From NCBI GenBank assembly GCA_015056735.1, contig SVFT01000004.1, forward strand, positions 1 through 64,000: DNA of 64,000 bases, written 5' to 3'. A model generated the notes under the pieces. The model was not told the DNA's origin, searched no databases, and worked only from the letters and a program-made list of their open reading frames with translations. Of this stretch, positions 32,622-43,490 are shown one piece after another. Positions within the stretch are counted from its first letter, which is position 1, and each line of letters opens with the position of its first letter. Source of the stretch: Lachnospiraceae bacterium (GTDB taxonomy: Bacteria; Bacillota; Clostridia; Lachnospirales; Lachnospiraceae). The position numbers and the translations under genes were made by a program.

Positions 32622-32655
32622 AAAAAGACCTGCTTGCATTTTCTGCAGGCAGGTC
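32622..32655 (-). terminator. Terminator of the minus-strand chemoreceptor gene
   Basis: GACCTGC-T-TGCA (32627-32638) pairs with TGCA-G-GCAGGTC (32644-32655), and AAAAA at 32622-32626 gives the U-run when read on the minus strand, 23 bases beyond the chemoreceptor stop. Confidence 0.82.
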
Positions 32656-32677
32656 CTTTGAATACTTTATGATTGTA

Positions 32678-34393
32678 TTATTCGAGAATGAACTGTTCTG
32701 TGATCGCATTCAGCTTCTTTACATGTTCGTGTGTATCGTTTACGAGTTCGTTGTTCTGAACTGTCTCGGATACAACATCCGTTGTCTTCTCAGCGATATC
32801 GGTTACACCGATCGTGGACTCACCAACAGTTGAGGTGATGCCGTTTAATGCCTCGGCGATCACATTGATCGTATCTGTAAGCTCTGCAATCTCAGATTCG
32901 ATCGTCTGCATGCTCTGCTGGAATGTGTCGGCATCACTGTTGTACTGTACGCTGACATCCATGAACTGTGCATAATCTTTGATAACGATGTTTTCAAGGA
33001 AATCGGTTGTTTCTTCAAGACTCTTGGTCATCGCGGCAACTGCTGTATTGACTTCTTTAACGATACTGTTAATATCTCCGACGGTTTGCGATGTCTGGCT
33101 GGCCAGATTACCGATTTCGGTAGCAACAACTGCGAAGCCTTTACCGGCTTCACCCGCTCTTGCGGCCTCAATACTTGCGTTCAGTGCAAGCAGGCTGGTC
33201 TGAGAGGAGATTGCCATAATCGCTTCGGTAAGTTCATTGATCTTGTTAACTGCTTTGGAATCTTCGATGGCGTTGTCCGTTTTTTCCTTAACATCTTTGT
33301 ACATCGAAGTGGTTCGGTCACTTGCATTCTGCGTGGTTGTCTTGAGTGACTGTGCACGGGTCATGATCTCTTTTGCAAGCGTCTCGCCCTTAACGGAGAG
33401 TTCCTTGATATCGGCAGCGGCAGTCTGCATATTGCCGATGTTTGTGTTGATTGTTTCAACGGTAGCGCTTGTTTCCTGCATACCTGCGGCAAGCTCTTCT
33501 GTAGTAGCGGAGTTGTCCGTACATACGCTGCTGATCCTGCTGGAGATATCCGTTAGATCGTTTACGTTGCTGGATACTTCCTTGGATACAGAATCAATGT
33601 CTCTTACCATGCTGCGGAGTGACTTACGCATATTGCCGATTGCTCTTGCGATCATACCGCATTCATCATGTCTCTTCAAAAGAACAAGCGCATCCGGATT
33701 GTGGGAAAAGTCGAATCTTGCTGTCTGTGCTACGATATTCGCAAGCTTTTTGATCAGCTTGGAAATACGGTTACCGACAAGGTAAGCTACGATGCTGCAG
33801 ACAATGATGATAACAAGCGAGATGAGGATCATGAACTTGCGGGTATTATTGATATCAGCCAGGACTTCGTCCTCATCCGCTGTAACAACGATAATCGTGT
33901 TATTATCAAGAATATAATAGCCAGCATACTTGTATGCGCCTTTGTACAGATAACGAACGGCTTCCGGGACAGGCTTCTGTCCTGCGGCCAGCTTTGCGAC
34001 CAGACCTTTCACAACCTCGTTTTCGACCGGTTTACCGATCTTGTCTGCCGTCGGATGATAGATCATTGTACCCGTGCTGTCTACCGCGTAAGCGTAGGAG
34101 CTCGGAAGCCCTTCAATTTTTGCATCTGCGAGGAATGCATTGTAATGGCCGCCGACAAGCTCACCGTCATTTTTCAGAACAGTGTTTAGGCTGGTTCCGT
34201 AAGACTTGGTCAGACTTAAAAGCATGTTCTGTGTATTCGTCATAATCGTACTTTTGCTGACCGTGATGGAGGTGACCAAAAGCGCTACGGAAGCGACAAC
34301 AAGAGATACAATCGACAACATAACGACTTTAAAGCCGATGGAAGATGTTGTATTGACCTTATTGTCAATTGGGGGGATGGTTACATTTGCCAT
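32678..34393 (-). CDS. Methyl-accepting chemotaxis protein
   Basis: The start is taken at MANVTIPPIDNKVNTTSS, preceded by AAAAGGAGAA on the minus strand; the longer frame has no such site. The 571-residue receptor has TM1 at about 20-45, a Cache-like periplasmic domain (TMIYHPTADKIGKPVENEVV), TM2 at about 190, HAMP and a cytosolic signalling domain with the hairpin tip [35 protein letters not shown]. It signals ligand binding to CheA. There is no CheR-tethering pentapeptide at the C-terminus. It stands alone in this orientation with its own terminator. Confidence 0.93.
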   Translation of the reverse strand: MANVTIPPIDNKVNTTSSIGFKVVMLSIVSLVVASVALLVTSITVSKSTIMTNTQNMLLSLTKSYGTSLNTVLKNDGELVGGHYNAFLADAKIEGLPSSYAYAVDSTGTMIYHPTADKIGKPVENEVVKGLVAKLAAGQKPVPEAVRYLYKGAYKYAGYYILDNNTIIVVTADEDEVLADINNTRKFMILISLVIIIVCSIVAYLVGNRISKLIKKLANIVAQTARFDFSHNPDALVLLKRHDECGMIARAIGNMRKSLRSMVRDIDSVSKEVSSNVNDLTDISSRISSVCTDNSATTEELAAGMQETSATVETINTNIGNMQTAAADIKELSVKGETLAKEIMTRAQSLKTTTQNASDRTTSMYKDVKEKTDNAIEDSKAVNKINELTEAIMAISSQTSLLALNASIEAARAGEAGKGFAVVATEIGNLASQTSQTVGDINSIVKEVNTAVAAMTKSLEETTDFLENIVIKDYAQFMDVSVQYNSDADTFQQSMQTIESEIAELTDTINVIAEALNGITSTVGESTIGVTDIAEKTTDVVSETVQNNELVNDTHEHVKKLNAITEQFILE

Positions 34394-34507
34394 GGTTTTA
34401 ATTCTCCTTTTCGCATGAAAATTTTTCTGCACGGTATGAATTATATACCCACGCATTATATTACCATAACAAAAATGAAAAATAAAGTTATTAAGCCACT
34501 AAATTAC

Positions 34508-37500
34508 TCAAAAATCTGTCTTTTTAGCTGCGTTCTTGCGTGCTGTCGACAACATCAGCTTAATTCTGTTCAACTGATTGACTTCACTTGCGCCCGGATC
34601 GTAATCGATTGCAACGATATTGGCAGACGGAAAGTGCTTGCGGATCTCTTTGATAACGCCTTTTCCGACTACGTGGTTCGGAAGGCATCCAAAGGGTTGC
34701 GTACAGACAATGTTTTCCGTACCCATATGGATGAGTTCGAGCATTTCACCGGTCAGGAACCAACCTTCACCTGTCTGATTTCCGATCGAGACGATCGGCA
34801 TCGCATAGCGTACGAGATCCCTGATAAAAGGTGGCGGATCAAAGTGCACACTCTTTCGGAACGCTTTTGTGGCGCCTCCCCTTAGGAACATGAGCGCACG
34901 GATCCCAAGTGCGGCGTTTCTTGCGGAGCGAACGCTCGTACCAAGGTGTTTTGCTTTGTAGATCTGGTTATAGAAACAGTAGAGCATAAAGTCGAGCAGA
35001 TCCGGGACTACAGGCTCAGCGTCTTCTGCTTCCAAAAGCTCTGCCAGATGGTTGTTGGCAGCCGGCAGGAACTTCACCAGGATCTCGCCGACAATACCGA
35101 CACGCGGTTTTCTCTCTTCACGGATCGGAATACGATCAAAATCCCGGATTATCTCGCGGCACAGTCTTCTGAACTTCAGGAGACTGATGTGTTTTGCGGT
35201 GAGAAAATCCGTGGCGATTTGCAGCCATTTCCGATGCATGGCATCGACACTTCCTTTTTTGAGTTCATAAGGGCGCATCCTGTATACGCAGCGCATGAAG
35301 ATATCGCCGAATACGGCGCCGCATGCGACGCGTTTCATCATTTTTAGGTTGATCTGAAAACCGGGATTGCTCTCAATGCCGCCCAGATTCAGGGATATAA
35401 CGGGAATGTGTGCCATGCCCGCCTTTTCAAGGGCACGGCGGATGAACCCGATATAATTGGTTGCGCGGCACCCTCCGCCTGTCTGTGACATGATGACAGC
35501 CGTTTTGTGGAGATCGTATTTGCCTGATAAAAGTGCATCCATGATCTGACCGACAACGATCAGGGACGGATAGCACGCATCGTTATTGACGTATTTCAGA
35601 CCTGTATTGACCGCGCTGCGATTGTCGGTCGGCAGGACTTCGAGATGATAGCCGCAGGCATTGAGCGCAGGCTCCAGCACTTCAAAGTGGATCGGGGACA
35701 TCTGCGGGCAGAGGATCGTATAATCCTTGCGCATCTCTTCCGTAAAGGAGACCTTATTGATCGATACGGGACGGATCTCACGTTTCTGTCCTGTTTTCTC
35801 TTTAACGCGAAGAGCCGAGAGAAGAGAGCGTACGCGGATCCTTGCTGCACCCAGGTTATTGACTTCATCGATCTTAAGACAGGTATAGATCTTGTCGGAG
35901 CCCGACAGGATGTCATTGACCTGATCTGTCGTCACGGCATCAAGACCGCATCCGAAGGAATTCAACTGGATGAGGTCGAGATTGTCGACGCTTCTGACAT
36001 AGCTTGCCGCAGCATAAAGACGCGAGTGGTACATCCACTGATCGGATACGATGAGCGGGCGCTCGGGCTTTACAAGGTGAGATACGGAGTCTTCCGTGAG
36101 GACTGCGATATCGTAGCCTGTAATCAGTTCCGGGATACCGTGGTTGATTTCGGGATCGATATGATACGGACGTCCTGCAAGTACAATGCCGTGTTTGCCG
36201 GTCTTATTTAAGTAGGCGATCGTTTCCTCGCCCTTTTTCTTCATATCTTCGCGCGCTCTGGACAGCTCGTTCCATCCGGCCAGAACGGCTTCTTTCAATT
36301 CTTTATGAGGGATGTCTTTAAAACACTCTCCTAGACCCAAAAGGATCGTATCTTTGCTTCTGAATGACAGGAACGGATTACGAAAATCGATGCCGCCCTG
36401 ATCGATCTCGTCGATATTGTTTTTGATGTTTTCCGAATAAGACGTCACGATCGGACAGTTGTAATGGTTGTTCGCTGCCTTGAACTCGTCGCGCTCATAG
36501 AATACGGCGGGATAGAAGATAAACTTCACGCCTTCCCGGATAAGCCACGTCACATGACCGTGCGCAAGCTTTGCGGGATAGCATTCCGATTCGCTTGGGA
36601 TCGATTCGATCCCGAGTTCGTAGATCTTACGGCTTGATACAGGCGACAGGACGACGCGATAACCGAGCCTGGTAAAGAACGTATGCCAGAACGGATAATT
36701 CTCGTACATGTTCAGTACGCGCGGGATCCCGACGGTTCCGCGGGGCGCGTCTTCCGGTTTCAACGGTTCATAGTCAAAAATGCGTTTCAGCTTGTACGCA
36801 AAGAGATTCGGTACGTTGTTCTCATTTTTCTTATGGCCGATGCCTTTCTCACAGCGGTTACCCGAGATATAGCGCCTGCCGCCGGAGAATTCGTTGATCG
36901 TAAGCCTGCAGTTGTTTGTACAGCCACCGCATTTGGCCATTTTCGTATCGAAGGTCAGATCGCAGATCTGACGGTAGGAGAGCATCGTTGTCTGATAAGA
37001 AGGATCTTCCGCAAATCGTTCACGTGCGATGAGTGCGGCACCGAACGCGCCCATGATACCTGCAATGTCAGGCCTGATCGCTTCACAGCCTGCGATCTTT
37101 TCAAAAGAACGCAGTACGGCATCGTTGTAAAACGTACCGCCCTGCACGACGATCTGCTGTCCGAGTTCCTTCGCATCGGAGACTTTGATCACCTTAAAGA
37201 GTGCGTTCTTGATCACGGAATACGCAAGTCCTGCGGAGATATCCGCGACGGAAGCGCCTTCCTTCTGGGCCTGCTTTACTTTGGAGTTCATAAAGACCGT
37301 GCATCGCGTACCCAGATCGATCGGATGCTTTGCATAGAGTGCTTCTCTGGCAAAATCCTGCACGCTGTAGTTTAAGGATTTTGCGAAGGTCTCGATGAAT
37401 GAGCCGCACCCAGAAGAGCATGCTTCGTTTAAGAGCACGCTGTCGACGGTGTGATTCTTGATCTTGATGCATTTCATGTCCTGCCCGCCGATATCAAGGA

Positions 37501-38752
37501 TGCAGTCAACGGAAGGATTGAAATAGGCGGCCGCATGATAGTGAGAGACTGTCTCCACTTCGCCGTCGTCTAAAAGAAATGCCGCCTTCATGAGTGCTTC
37601 GCCGTATCCCGTGGAGCAGGAGCGAACGATCTTTACATCGGGAGGAAGCTTTTCGTAGATGTCTTTTAAGGCAGCAATCGCAGTTTTCAGCGGACTGCCG
37701 TTATTGTTGGAATAGAACGAGTGAAGGAGCGCGCCGTCTTCTCCGACGAGCGCGATCTTGGTTGTTGTTGATCCGGCATCGATACCGAGGTATGCGTTGC
37801 CGCGGTATGTGCCAAGAGGCGCGGAAGGAACCGTATGCTGCGCATGACGTGTGCGGAAGCGTATGTATTCTTCTTCTGTCTTAAAGAGCGGATCGAGACG
37901 TTCAACCTCGAATTCCATTTTGATCTTCTCGGAAAGCTTTGCGACCATCTCGCTCATCGTATAGTGTACATCTTCGTGATTCAGGGCAGATCCGATCGCT
38001 GCAAAAAGGTGCGAATCATCGACATCGATCACATGCTCATCGTCAAGTTTTAATGTGCGTACAAATGCCGCCTTCAGCTCTGAAAGGAAATGGAGCGGGC
38101 CGCCAAGGAACGCAACATGTCCTCTGATCGGTTTGCCGCATGCAAGACCGCTGATCGTCTGGTTTACGACAGCCTGAAAGATCGAAGCCGCAAGGTCTTC
38201 TTTGGTCGCGCCGTCATTGATGAGCGGCTGAATGTCGGATTTTGCAAAAACGCCGCATCGTGCGGCAATGGTGTACAGAGAATGATAATTTTTGGCAAAT
38301 TCGTTCAGGCCCGATGCATCTGTCTGCAGAAGAGATGCCATCTGGTCGATAAAAGAGCCGGTACCGCCCGCGCAGATGCCGTTCATGCGCTGCTCAACAT
38401 TGCCGTTCTCAAAATAGATGATCTTGGCATCTTCACCGCCAAGTTCGATCGCGACATCCGTTTTGGGCGCAAAAGTCTCCAGAGAGGTCGCAACAGCGAT
38501 GACTTCCTGCACAAAAGGGATCTGAAGGTGATTGGCAAGCGTCAGTCCCCCCGAGCCTGTGATCATCGGATAGAGCGTGCATTCGCCGATCTGCGACTGT
38601 GCCTTTGTAAGGAGCGAAAGCAGCGTCTCTCTGATGTTGGCAAAATGTCGTTCGTAGTCCGAAAAAAGGATCCGGTTCTGTTCGTTTAAAACGGCGATCT
38701 TAACGGTCGTAGAGCCGATGTCGATGCCGAGAAAAGCATGATCTTTAGCCAT
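34508..38752 (-). CDS. 2-hydroxyacyl-CoA dehydratase activase-like protein, double ASKHA plus DUF2229-type
   Basis: [20 protein letters not shown] is chosen as start (38752); ATG codons further upstream lie on the predicted -10 box. The 1414-residue protein holds two BadF/HgdC-type ATPase domains: one at about 5-255 ([26 protein letters not shown]) and one at about 305-560 ([59 protein letters not shown]). A DUF2229-like part follows ([20 protein letters not shown]), then a dehydratase-like C-terminal part ([48 protein letters not shown]). ATP-driven activases donate an electron to radical dehydratases through a Cys-bound [4Fe-4S]. No separate dehydratase subunits are near; the substrate is unknown. 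Confidence 0.88.
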   Translation of the reverse strand: MAKDHAFLGIDIGSTTVKIAVLNEQNRILFSDYERHFANIRETLLSLLTKAQSQIGECTLYPMITGSGGLTLANHLQIPFVQEVIAVATSLETFAPKTDVAIELGGEDAKIIYFENGNVEQRMNGICAGGTGSFIDQMASLLQTDASGLNEFAKNYHSLYTIAARCGVFAKSDIQPLINDGATKEDLAASIFQAVVNQTISGLACGKPIRGHVAFLGGPLHFLSELKAAFVRTLKLDDEHVIDVDDSHLFAAIGSALNHEDVHYTMSEMVAKLSEKIKMEFEVERLDPLFKTEEEYIRFRTRHAQHTVPSAPLGTYRGNAYLGIDAGSTTTKIALVGEDGALLHSFYSNNNGSPLKTAIAALKDIYEKLPPDVKIVRSCSTGYGEALMKAAFLLDDGEVETVSHYHAAAYFNPSVDCILDIGGQDMKCIKIKNHTVDSVLLNEACSSGCGSFIETFAKSLNYSVQDFAREALYAKHPIDLGTRCTVFMNSKVKQAQKEGASVADISAGLAYSVIKNALFKVIKVSDAKELGQQIVVQGGTFYNDAVLRSFEKIAGCEAIRPDIAGIMGAFGAALIARERFAEDPSYQTTMLSYRQICDLTFDTKMAKCGGCTNNCRLTINEFSGGRRYISGNRCEKGIGHKKNENNVPNLFAYKLKRIFDYEPLKPEDAPRGTVGIPRVLNMYENYPFWHTFFTRLGYRVVLSPVSSRKIYELGIESIPSESECYPAKLAHGHVTWLIREGVKFIFYPAVFYERDEFKAANNHYNCPIVTSYSENIKNNIDEIDQGGIDFRNPFLSFRSKDTILLGLGECFKDIPHKELKEAVLAGWNELSRAREDMKKKGEETIAYLNKTGKHGIVLAGRPYHIDPEINHGIPELITGYDIAVLTEDSVSHLVKPERPLIVSDQWMYHSRLYAAASYVRSVDNLDLIQLNSFGCGLDAVTTDQVNDILSGSDKIYTCLKIDEVNNLGAARIRVRSLLSALRVKEKTGQKREIRPVSINKVSFTEEMRKDYTILCPQMSPIHFEVLEPALNACGYHLEVLPTDNRSAVNTGLKYVNNDACYPSLIVVGQIMDALLSGKYDLHKTAVIMSQTGGGCRATNYIGFIRRALEKAGMAHIPVISLNLGGIESNPGFQINLKMMKRVACGAVFGDIFMRCVYRMRPYELKKGSVDAMHRKWLQIATDFLTAKHISLLKFRRLCREIIRDFDRIPIREERKPRVGIVGEILVKFLPAANNHLAELLEAEDAEPVVPDLLDFMLYCFYNQIYKAKHLGTSVRSARNAALGIRALMFLRGGATKAFRKSVHFDPPPFIRDLVRYAMPIVSIGNQTGEGWFLTGEMLELIHMGTENIVCTQPFGCLPNHVVGKGVIKEIRKHFPSANIVAIDYDPGASEVNQLNRIKLMLSTARKNAAKKTDF

Positions 38753-38805
38753 TTTTTTGTATTCCTTTATCGTATTGCCCTGTACGGGCATCATAAACCC
38801 ATATA

Positions 38806-38834
38806 ATTATAAGAGAGTATACCGCCTGTAGGCA
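38806..38834 (-). promoter_or_regulatory. Promoter of the activase gene (minus strand)
   Basis: On the minus strand TGCCTA, a 17-base spacer and a perfect TATAAT (complement of 38806-38811) lie about 55 bases before the chosen start. Confidence 0.5.
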
Positions 38835-38874
38835 AATTAATATTTGGTAAAAAAACGTAAGGACGGAGCGGTCA

Positions 38875-38903
38875 TTTACTTTTATTTGGGGCGATGATAA
38901 AAT
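38875..38903 (+). promoter_or_regulatory. Promoter of the rhomboid-like/sigma-like operon
   Basis: TTTACT (38875-38880), a 17-base spacer and TAAAAT (38898-38903) form a fair plus-strand promoter, divergent from that of the activase gene. Confidence 0.5.
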
Positions 38904-38954
38904 GAGATGATTATGCATATTTGCTCTGAGATGTGCGACGGAAGGGAAAAGGTT

Positions 38955-39809
38955 ATGAGATTTATTGACAGGCTGGAAAAGCGCTTTGGCAGATTTGCCG
39001 TTCAGAATATTTCACTTTATCTTTTGATCTGCTATGCATTCGGTTATGCGATCGGTATGGTCAATTCGGATTTTTTACGGTATTTGTGGCTTGATCCCAC
39101 AAAGGTTCTGCAAGGACAGGTATGGCGTGTGTTTACCTGGATTCTTGTTCCGCCGGAACGATTTGACCTTTTAACACTGATCATGCTGTATTTCTACTAT
39201 TCGATCGGTACGACGCTGGAACGCACCTGGGGGACTTTCCGATATAATCTGTTTCTTTTTACGGGAATGCTCTTTACCGTGATCGGCAGTTTTCTGGCAA
39301 TGGCATATCTGATGCTGACGCTGGGGGCCGATCTTGACACGATCGGCGCAGTCTTTGAACTGTATTCAATCGGCGCCGCGTTCAATACTTTCTATGTCAA
39401 CATGTCGATATTCCTGGCGTTTGCGATGACGTTTCCGGAATCGTCCGTGCTTCTTTTCTTCATCATACCGATCAAGATGAAGGTCATGGGCATCGTGTAC
39501 GGCGCGCTCCTTGCGTATCAGTTCTTTGCATCGGGAGCGGTAGGGAGGATCATTATCGTTGCGTCACTTTTAAACGTACTTATTTTCTTCCTCTTAAGTC
39601 ATAACATGACGCACCTTCGTCCGAAGCAGATCAAACGACGGATGGAGTATAAGAGGGATACGCAGCCGCATGGCATTACGCGTCATAAATGCGCGATCTG
39701 CGGACGCACGGAGCTTGACGGTGATCTTTCTTTCCGCTTCTGTTCGAAATGCAACGGCAACTACGAATACTGCCAGGATCATCTGTTCACGCATGAACAT
39801 GTGAGATAA
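38955..39809 (+). CDS. Rhomboid-like membrane protein without protease residues, C-terminal zinc-binding tail
   Basis: Met 38955 (MRFIDRLEKRFGRFAVQNIS) follows AAAAGG. About six membrane segments show rhomboid-like features: LQGQVWRVFTWILVPP (the usual L-W-R/Q turn), MLYFYYSIGTTLERTWGTFR and a TM with GAAFNTFYVNMSIFLAF where rhomboid proteases have GxSG. No Ser-His dyad is apparent, so it is probably a pseudoprotease. The cytosolic tail has CAICGRTELD, CSKCNGNYEYCQDHLFTHEH, a likely zinc site. The role is unknown; it opens the operon containing the sigma-like and M16C genes. Confidence 0.75.
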   Translation: MRFIDRLEKRFGRFAVQNISLYLLICYAFGYAIGMVNSDFLRYLWLDPTKVLQGQVWRVFTWILVPPERFDLLTLIMLYFYYSIGTTLERTWGTFRYNLFLFTGMLFTVIGSFLAMAYLMLTLGADLDTIGAVFELYSIGAAFNTFYVNMSIFLAFAMTFPESSVLLFFIIPIKMKVMGIVYGALLAYQFFASGAVGRIIIVASLLNVLIFFLLSHNMTHLRPKQIKRRMEYKRDTQPHGITRHKCAICGRTELDGDLSFRFCSKCNGNYEYCQDHLFTHEHVR

Positions 39810-39821
39810 CGGGGAGATATG

Positions 39822-40556
39822 ATGGAACAAAACGAAAAGCTTTTTGCAAAAATACTTGCCGACATCACAAAGGAGGCGAAAGCGGCCGGTAATGTGATAT
39901 CGGAAGAACGGATCAAAGAGGCGTTTGCCTCGCTTTCTCTGAACGACGAGCAGCTTGCGATGATCAAAGACTATCTTGAGAAGAGCCGGATCTCGGTCGG
40001 CGGGGATGCGGATCCCGATGCACTGCTCGATATGGACGATATGGATTATCTCGGGACGTATCTGGCCGAGCTTGAATCGATCAGAATCGATGAAAGGATG
40101 CGCGACGGGATCATTATTTCCGCACTGGCCGGTGATCTGTCGGCAAGAAAGGATCTGCTGACACTCTTTTTGCCGTACGTTGCGGATCTTTCCAAACTGT
40201 ATGCGGGTCAGGGCGTGCCTGTGGAAGATCTTGTCGGCGAAGGCAATGTCGCACTTGCCATGGGCTGTGAGATGCTTGACTGCGTGGAGAAGAGCGAAGA
40301 AGTGGAAGGCTTTCTCGGGAAGATGATCATGGATGCGATGGAGCGGTTCATCGCTGAGAACGGCCGATCCGCAGAAAAGGCGGGCAAAGTGGCCGACCGG
40401 GTCAATAAAGTCGCGGATGCGGCAAAGGAACTTGCGGAAGCGCTCCTTCGTAAAGTCACGCCGGCGGAACTTGCTGCGGAGAGCGGCATGAGCGAAGAAG
40501 AGATCAAAGAAGCGATGCTTCTTTCAGGATATAAGATTGAGGATTTGGAATCATGA
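39822..40556 (+). CDS. Sigma-70-like protein lacking region 4
   Basis: GGGGAG lies five bases before ATG 39822 (an ATG directly before it is too close). The 244-residue acidic protein contains LFLPYVADLSKLYAGQGVPV, continuing EDLVGEGNVALAMG, which matches sigma region 2.1-2.2. Later it has DRVNKVADAAKELAEALLRK and TPAELAAESGMSEEEIKEAM, matching region 3. The aromatic region 2.3-2.4 and the whole of region 4 (-35 recognition) are missing. It may bind RNA polymerase or act as a decoy or regulator rather than as a normal sigma factor. Its stop overlaps the start of the M16C gene. Confidence 0.7.
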   Translation: MEQNEKLFAKILADITKEAKAAGNVISEERIKEAFASLSLNDEQLAMIKDYLEKSRISVGGDADPDALLDMDDMDYLGTYLAELESIRIDERMRDGIIISALAGDLSARKDLLTLFLPYVADLSKLYAGQGVPVEDLVGEGNVALAMGCEMLDCVEKSEEVEGFLGKMIMDAMERFIAENGRSAEKAGKVADRVNKVADAAKELAEALLRKVTPAELAAESGMSEEEIKEAMLLSGYKIEDLES

Positions 40557-43477
40557 ACATACAGAATTGTAAAGCATATGAAATGATCAAGAGACAGAAC
40601 ATCCGGGATCTGAAATCGGACGGTATGCTGTTGCGTCACAAAAAGACCGGCGCGAAGGTGGTTCTTTTGTCCAATGACGATGACAATAAGGTTTTTTATA
40701 TCGGTTTCCGGACACCGCCTACCGATTCGACCGGTGTGGCACACATCCTGGAGCATTCCGTTTTGTGCGGCTCCGAGCGTTTTCCGTGCAAGGATCCGTT
40801 TGTAGAGCTTGCAAAGGGATCTCTTAATACGTTCCTGAATGCGATGACGTATCCGGATAAGACCGTGTATCCCGTTGCCAGCTGTAACGACAAGGATTTT
40901 AAAAATCTGATGGATGTTTATCTTGATGCGGTCTTTCATCCCAATATCTATCATGAAGAGAACATTTTCCGTCAGGAAGGCTGGCACTACGAGCTGGACG
41001 GGCCGGAGGGCGAGCTGACATTAAACGGTGTTGTTTATAACGAGATGAAGGGTGTTTATTCTTCGCCCGATGACGTACTCGACCGCGAGATCTACGCATC
41101 GCTTTTCCCGGATACGCCTTACGGCGTGGAATCGGGCGGCGATCCCGATCATATTCCCGAGCTGACGTATCGCGATTTTCTGGATTTTCATGCACGTTAC
41201 TATCATCCGTCCAATGCTTATATCTATCTCTATGGTAATGCGGACATGGAAGAGCGTCTGAACTGGCTGGATGAGCAGTATCTCTCACATTATGATGCGA
41301 TCTCGATCGATTCGTCGATCGGTACGCAGGCTGCATTTGATAAAGTGCATGAGATCGTAAAGTCATATCCGGTGACAGAAGAAGAGACGACAGAAGGGAA
41401 GACCTATCTGGCATACAATAAGGTGATCGCAACAAGCCTTGACCGGGAGCTTTATGTGGCTTTCCAGGTTCTTGATTATGCGCTCTGCTCGATCCCGGGA
41501 GCTCCGGTAAAGCGTGCGTTGACGGATGCGGGGATCGGTACGGAGATCTACAGTGCTTATGATAACGGCATCAAGCAGCCTTATTTTTCCATGGTCGCAA
41601 AGAATACCGACCCCGATAAGAAGGACGCGTTTGTGCGTCTTTTGGAAGAAACGCTTCGCGGACTTTCCGAAAACGGGATCGACAGGAAAGCGATCCTCGC
41701 TGCGATCAATTATTACGAATTCAAATATCGCGAGGCGGATTTCGGTTCGTATCCGAAAGGCCTTATGTACGGGCTGCAGATCCTTGACAGCTGGCTCTAT
41801 GACGAGAGTCTTCCGTTCATTCATATCGAAGCAAACGATACGTTCGCATCGCTTCGTAAAAAAGCGGAGAACGGCTATTTTGAGGAGCTTATCACAAAAT
41901 ATCTGCTGTCCAATCCGCACGGCAGCGTGATCACATTAAAGCCGGAACAGGGGCTTGCGGGCAGGAAAGAAAAGGCGCTCAAAGAAGCACTTGCAGAAAA
42001 GAAAGCGGCGATGCGTGAGGATGAGATCCGAAATGTCATTGAAACGGCTGCGGCGCTGACGGCCTTCCAGGAAGCGGAAGATTCGCCGGAAGATCTTGCA
42101 AAGATCCCGCTTCTTACGCGTGCGGATTTAAGGCGTGCCTGCTATCCGTTCCAAAACAGGCTTGCGTGCAGGAACGGGACGGATGTTCTTTTCCATGATA
42201 TCTATACGAACGGTATCGACTACGTGACGCTGCTGTTTGACATGACCGGGGTGCCTGCGGATCTTTTCCCTTATATCGGGCTCCTGCGTGCAAGCCTTGG
42301 CATGATGGATACGGAGCACTATGCATACGGTGATCTGTTTAATGAGATCAACATTGAAACGGGCGGGATCACGATGGATACGTCCGTATACCAGTCGGTA
42401 CGTGATCTCGGCGATCCGAAGCTCTACTATACTGTGCGCGTAAAGACGCTGCACGATAAGCTTCCTTGTGCATTTTCATTTATGAAAGAGATTCTTTGCC
42501 ACACAGGTCTTCATGACAGGAAACGCCTTCGTGAGATCCTGTCCGAGAAGATCTCGCTGATCAAGGCAGGTTATATGAGCGCCGGCCACTCCGTTGCGGT
42601 CCTTCGCGCAAAATCTTACTATTCACTTCCGGATGCGTACAGCGAAGCGCTTCTGGGCCTTCGTCAGTTCCGCTTTATGGAAGAACTGGACCGTGATTTT
42701 GAGTCGCGTGCGGATGAAGTGATGGATGCGCTTACGAAGCTTACACATGTGATCTTCCGTGCAGAGAATCTGTTTGTCGATGTGACTGCGGATGAAAAAG
42801 ATGATGCATCCTATTATGCATGTATTGACGATTTTAAGAAGGGACTGTTCTCTGATCCTGTTACGGAGGGCAGATTCATACCTGAGCTTTCCAAGAAGAA
42901 TGAGGGTTTTACTTTCTCATCGCAGGTGCAGTATGTCTGCCGTGCGGGTAACTTCAGGAACAAAGGCCTTGATTATCACGGGGCACTCCGCGTGCTTCGC
43001 ATCATCATGGGATATGATTATCTTTGGACCAATGTCCGTGTCAAAGGCGGTGCATACGGCTGCATGTGCAATTTTTCACCGTATGGCGACTGCTATTTTG
43101 TATCCTATCGTGATCCAAATCTGGAAAAGACGATCGATGTCTATAAGGGGGCTTCTTCTTTCGTGAAGAATTTCGATGCGGATGAGCGCGGCATGACCAA
43201 ATATATCATCGGTGCGTTCAGCGAGACGGATCAACCGTTGACGCCGTCCGGAAAAGGCATCCGTTCCTTATCTGCGTTTATGACGGATGTGGATGAAGCG
43301 ATGCTCCAGAAGAATCGTGATGCGATGCTCGATGCGACTCCGGAGACGATCCGGTCTCTTGCACCGTATATGGATGCATTTATGTCTGATGAATGCCTGT
43401 GCGTAGTCGGAAACGACGCACGGATCAAGGAGAACGGATCGCTCTTTGGAACGATCGCTCCGCTTTATTCGAATTAA
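40553..43477 (+). CDS. M16C family zinc metallopeptidase (presequence protease/PreP-like)
   Basis: The 974-residue protein has the inverted zinc motif HILEHSVLCGS (HxxEH) near residue 60, continued by FVELAKGSLNTFLNAMTYPD. The distal Glu is in GVVYNEMKGVYSSPDDVLD. The second, inactive M16-like half contains KGGAYGCMCNFSPYGDCYFV. PreP-like enzymes degrade small unstructured peptides in a closed chamber. No signal peptide is present, so it should act in the cytoplasm. The start codon overlaps the previous stop (ATGA), giving strong coupling to the sigma-like gene. Confidence 0.93.
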   Translation: MNIQNCKAYEMIKRQNIRDLKSDGMLLRHKKTGAKVVLLSNDDDNKVFYIGFRTPPTDSTGVAHILEHSVLCGSERFPCKDPFVELAKGSLNTFLNAMTYPDKTVYPVASCNDKDFKNLMDVYLDAVFHPNIYHEENIFRQEGWHYELDGPEGELTLNGVVYNEMKGVYSSPDDVLDREIYASLFPDTPYGVESGGDPDHIPELTYRDFLDFHARYYHPSNAYIYLYGNADMEERLNWLDEQYLSHYDAISIDSSIGTQAAFDKVHEIVKSYPVTEEETTEGKTYLAYNKVIATSLDRELYVAFQVLDYALCSIPGAPVKRALTDAGIGTEIYSAYDNGIKQPYFSMVAKNTDPDKKDAFVRLLEETLRGLSENGIDRKAILAAINYYEFKYREADFGSYPKGLMYGLQILDSWLYDESLPFIHIEANDTFASLRKKAENGYFEELITKYLLSNPHGSVITLKPEQGLAGRKEKALKEALAEKKAAMREDEIRNVIETAAALTAFQEAEDSPEDLAKIPLLTRADLRRACYPFQNRLACRNGTDVLFHDIYTNGIDYVTLLFDMTGVPADLFPYIGLLRASLGMMDTEHYAYGDLFNEINIETGGITMDTSVYQSVRDLGDPKLYYTVRVKTLHDKLPCAFSFMKEILCHTGLHDRKRLREILSEKISLIKAGYMSAGHSVAVLRAKSYYSLPDAYSEALLGLRQFRFMEELDRDFESRADEVMDALTKLTHVIFRAENLFVDVTADEKDDASYYACIDDFKKGLFSDPVTEGRFIPELSKKNEGFTFSSQVQYVCRAGNFRNKGLDYHGALRVLRIIMGYDYLWTNVRVKGGAYGCMCNFSPYGDCYFVSYRDPNLEKTIDVYKGASSFVKNFDADERGMTKYIIGAFSETDQPLTPSGKGIRSLSAFMTDVDEAMLQKNRDAMLDATPETIRSLAPYMDAFMSDECLCVVGNDARIKENGSLFGTIAPLYSN

Positions 43478-43490
43478 CGGAGGATTTAAA

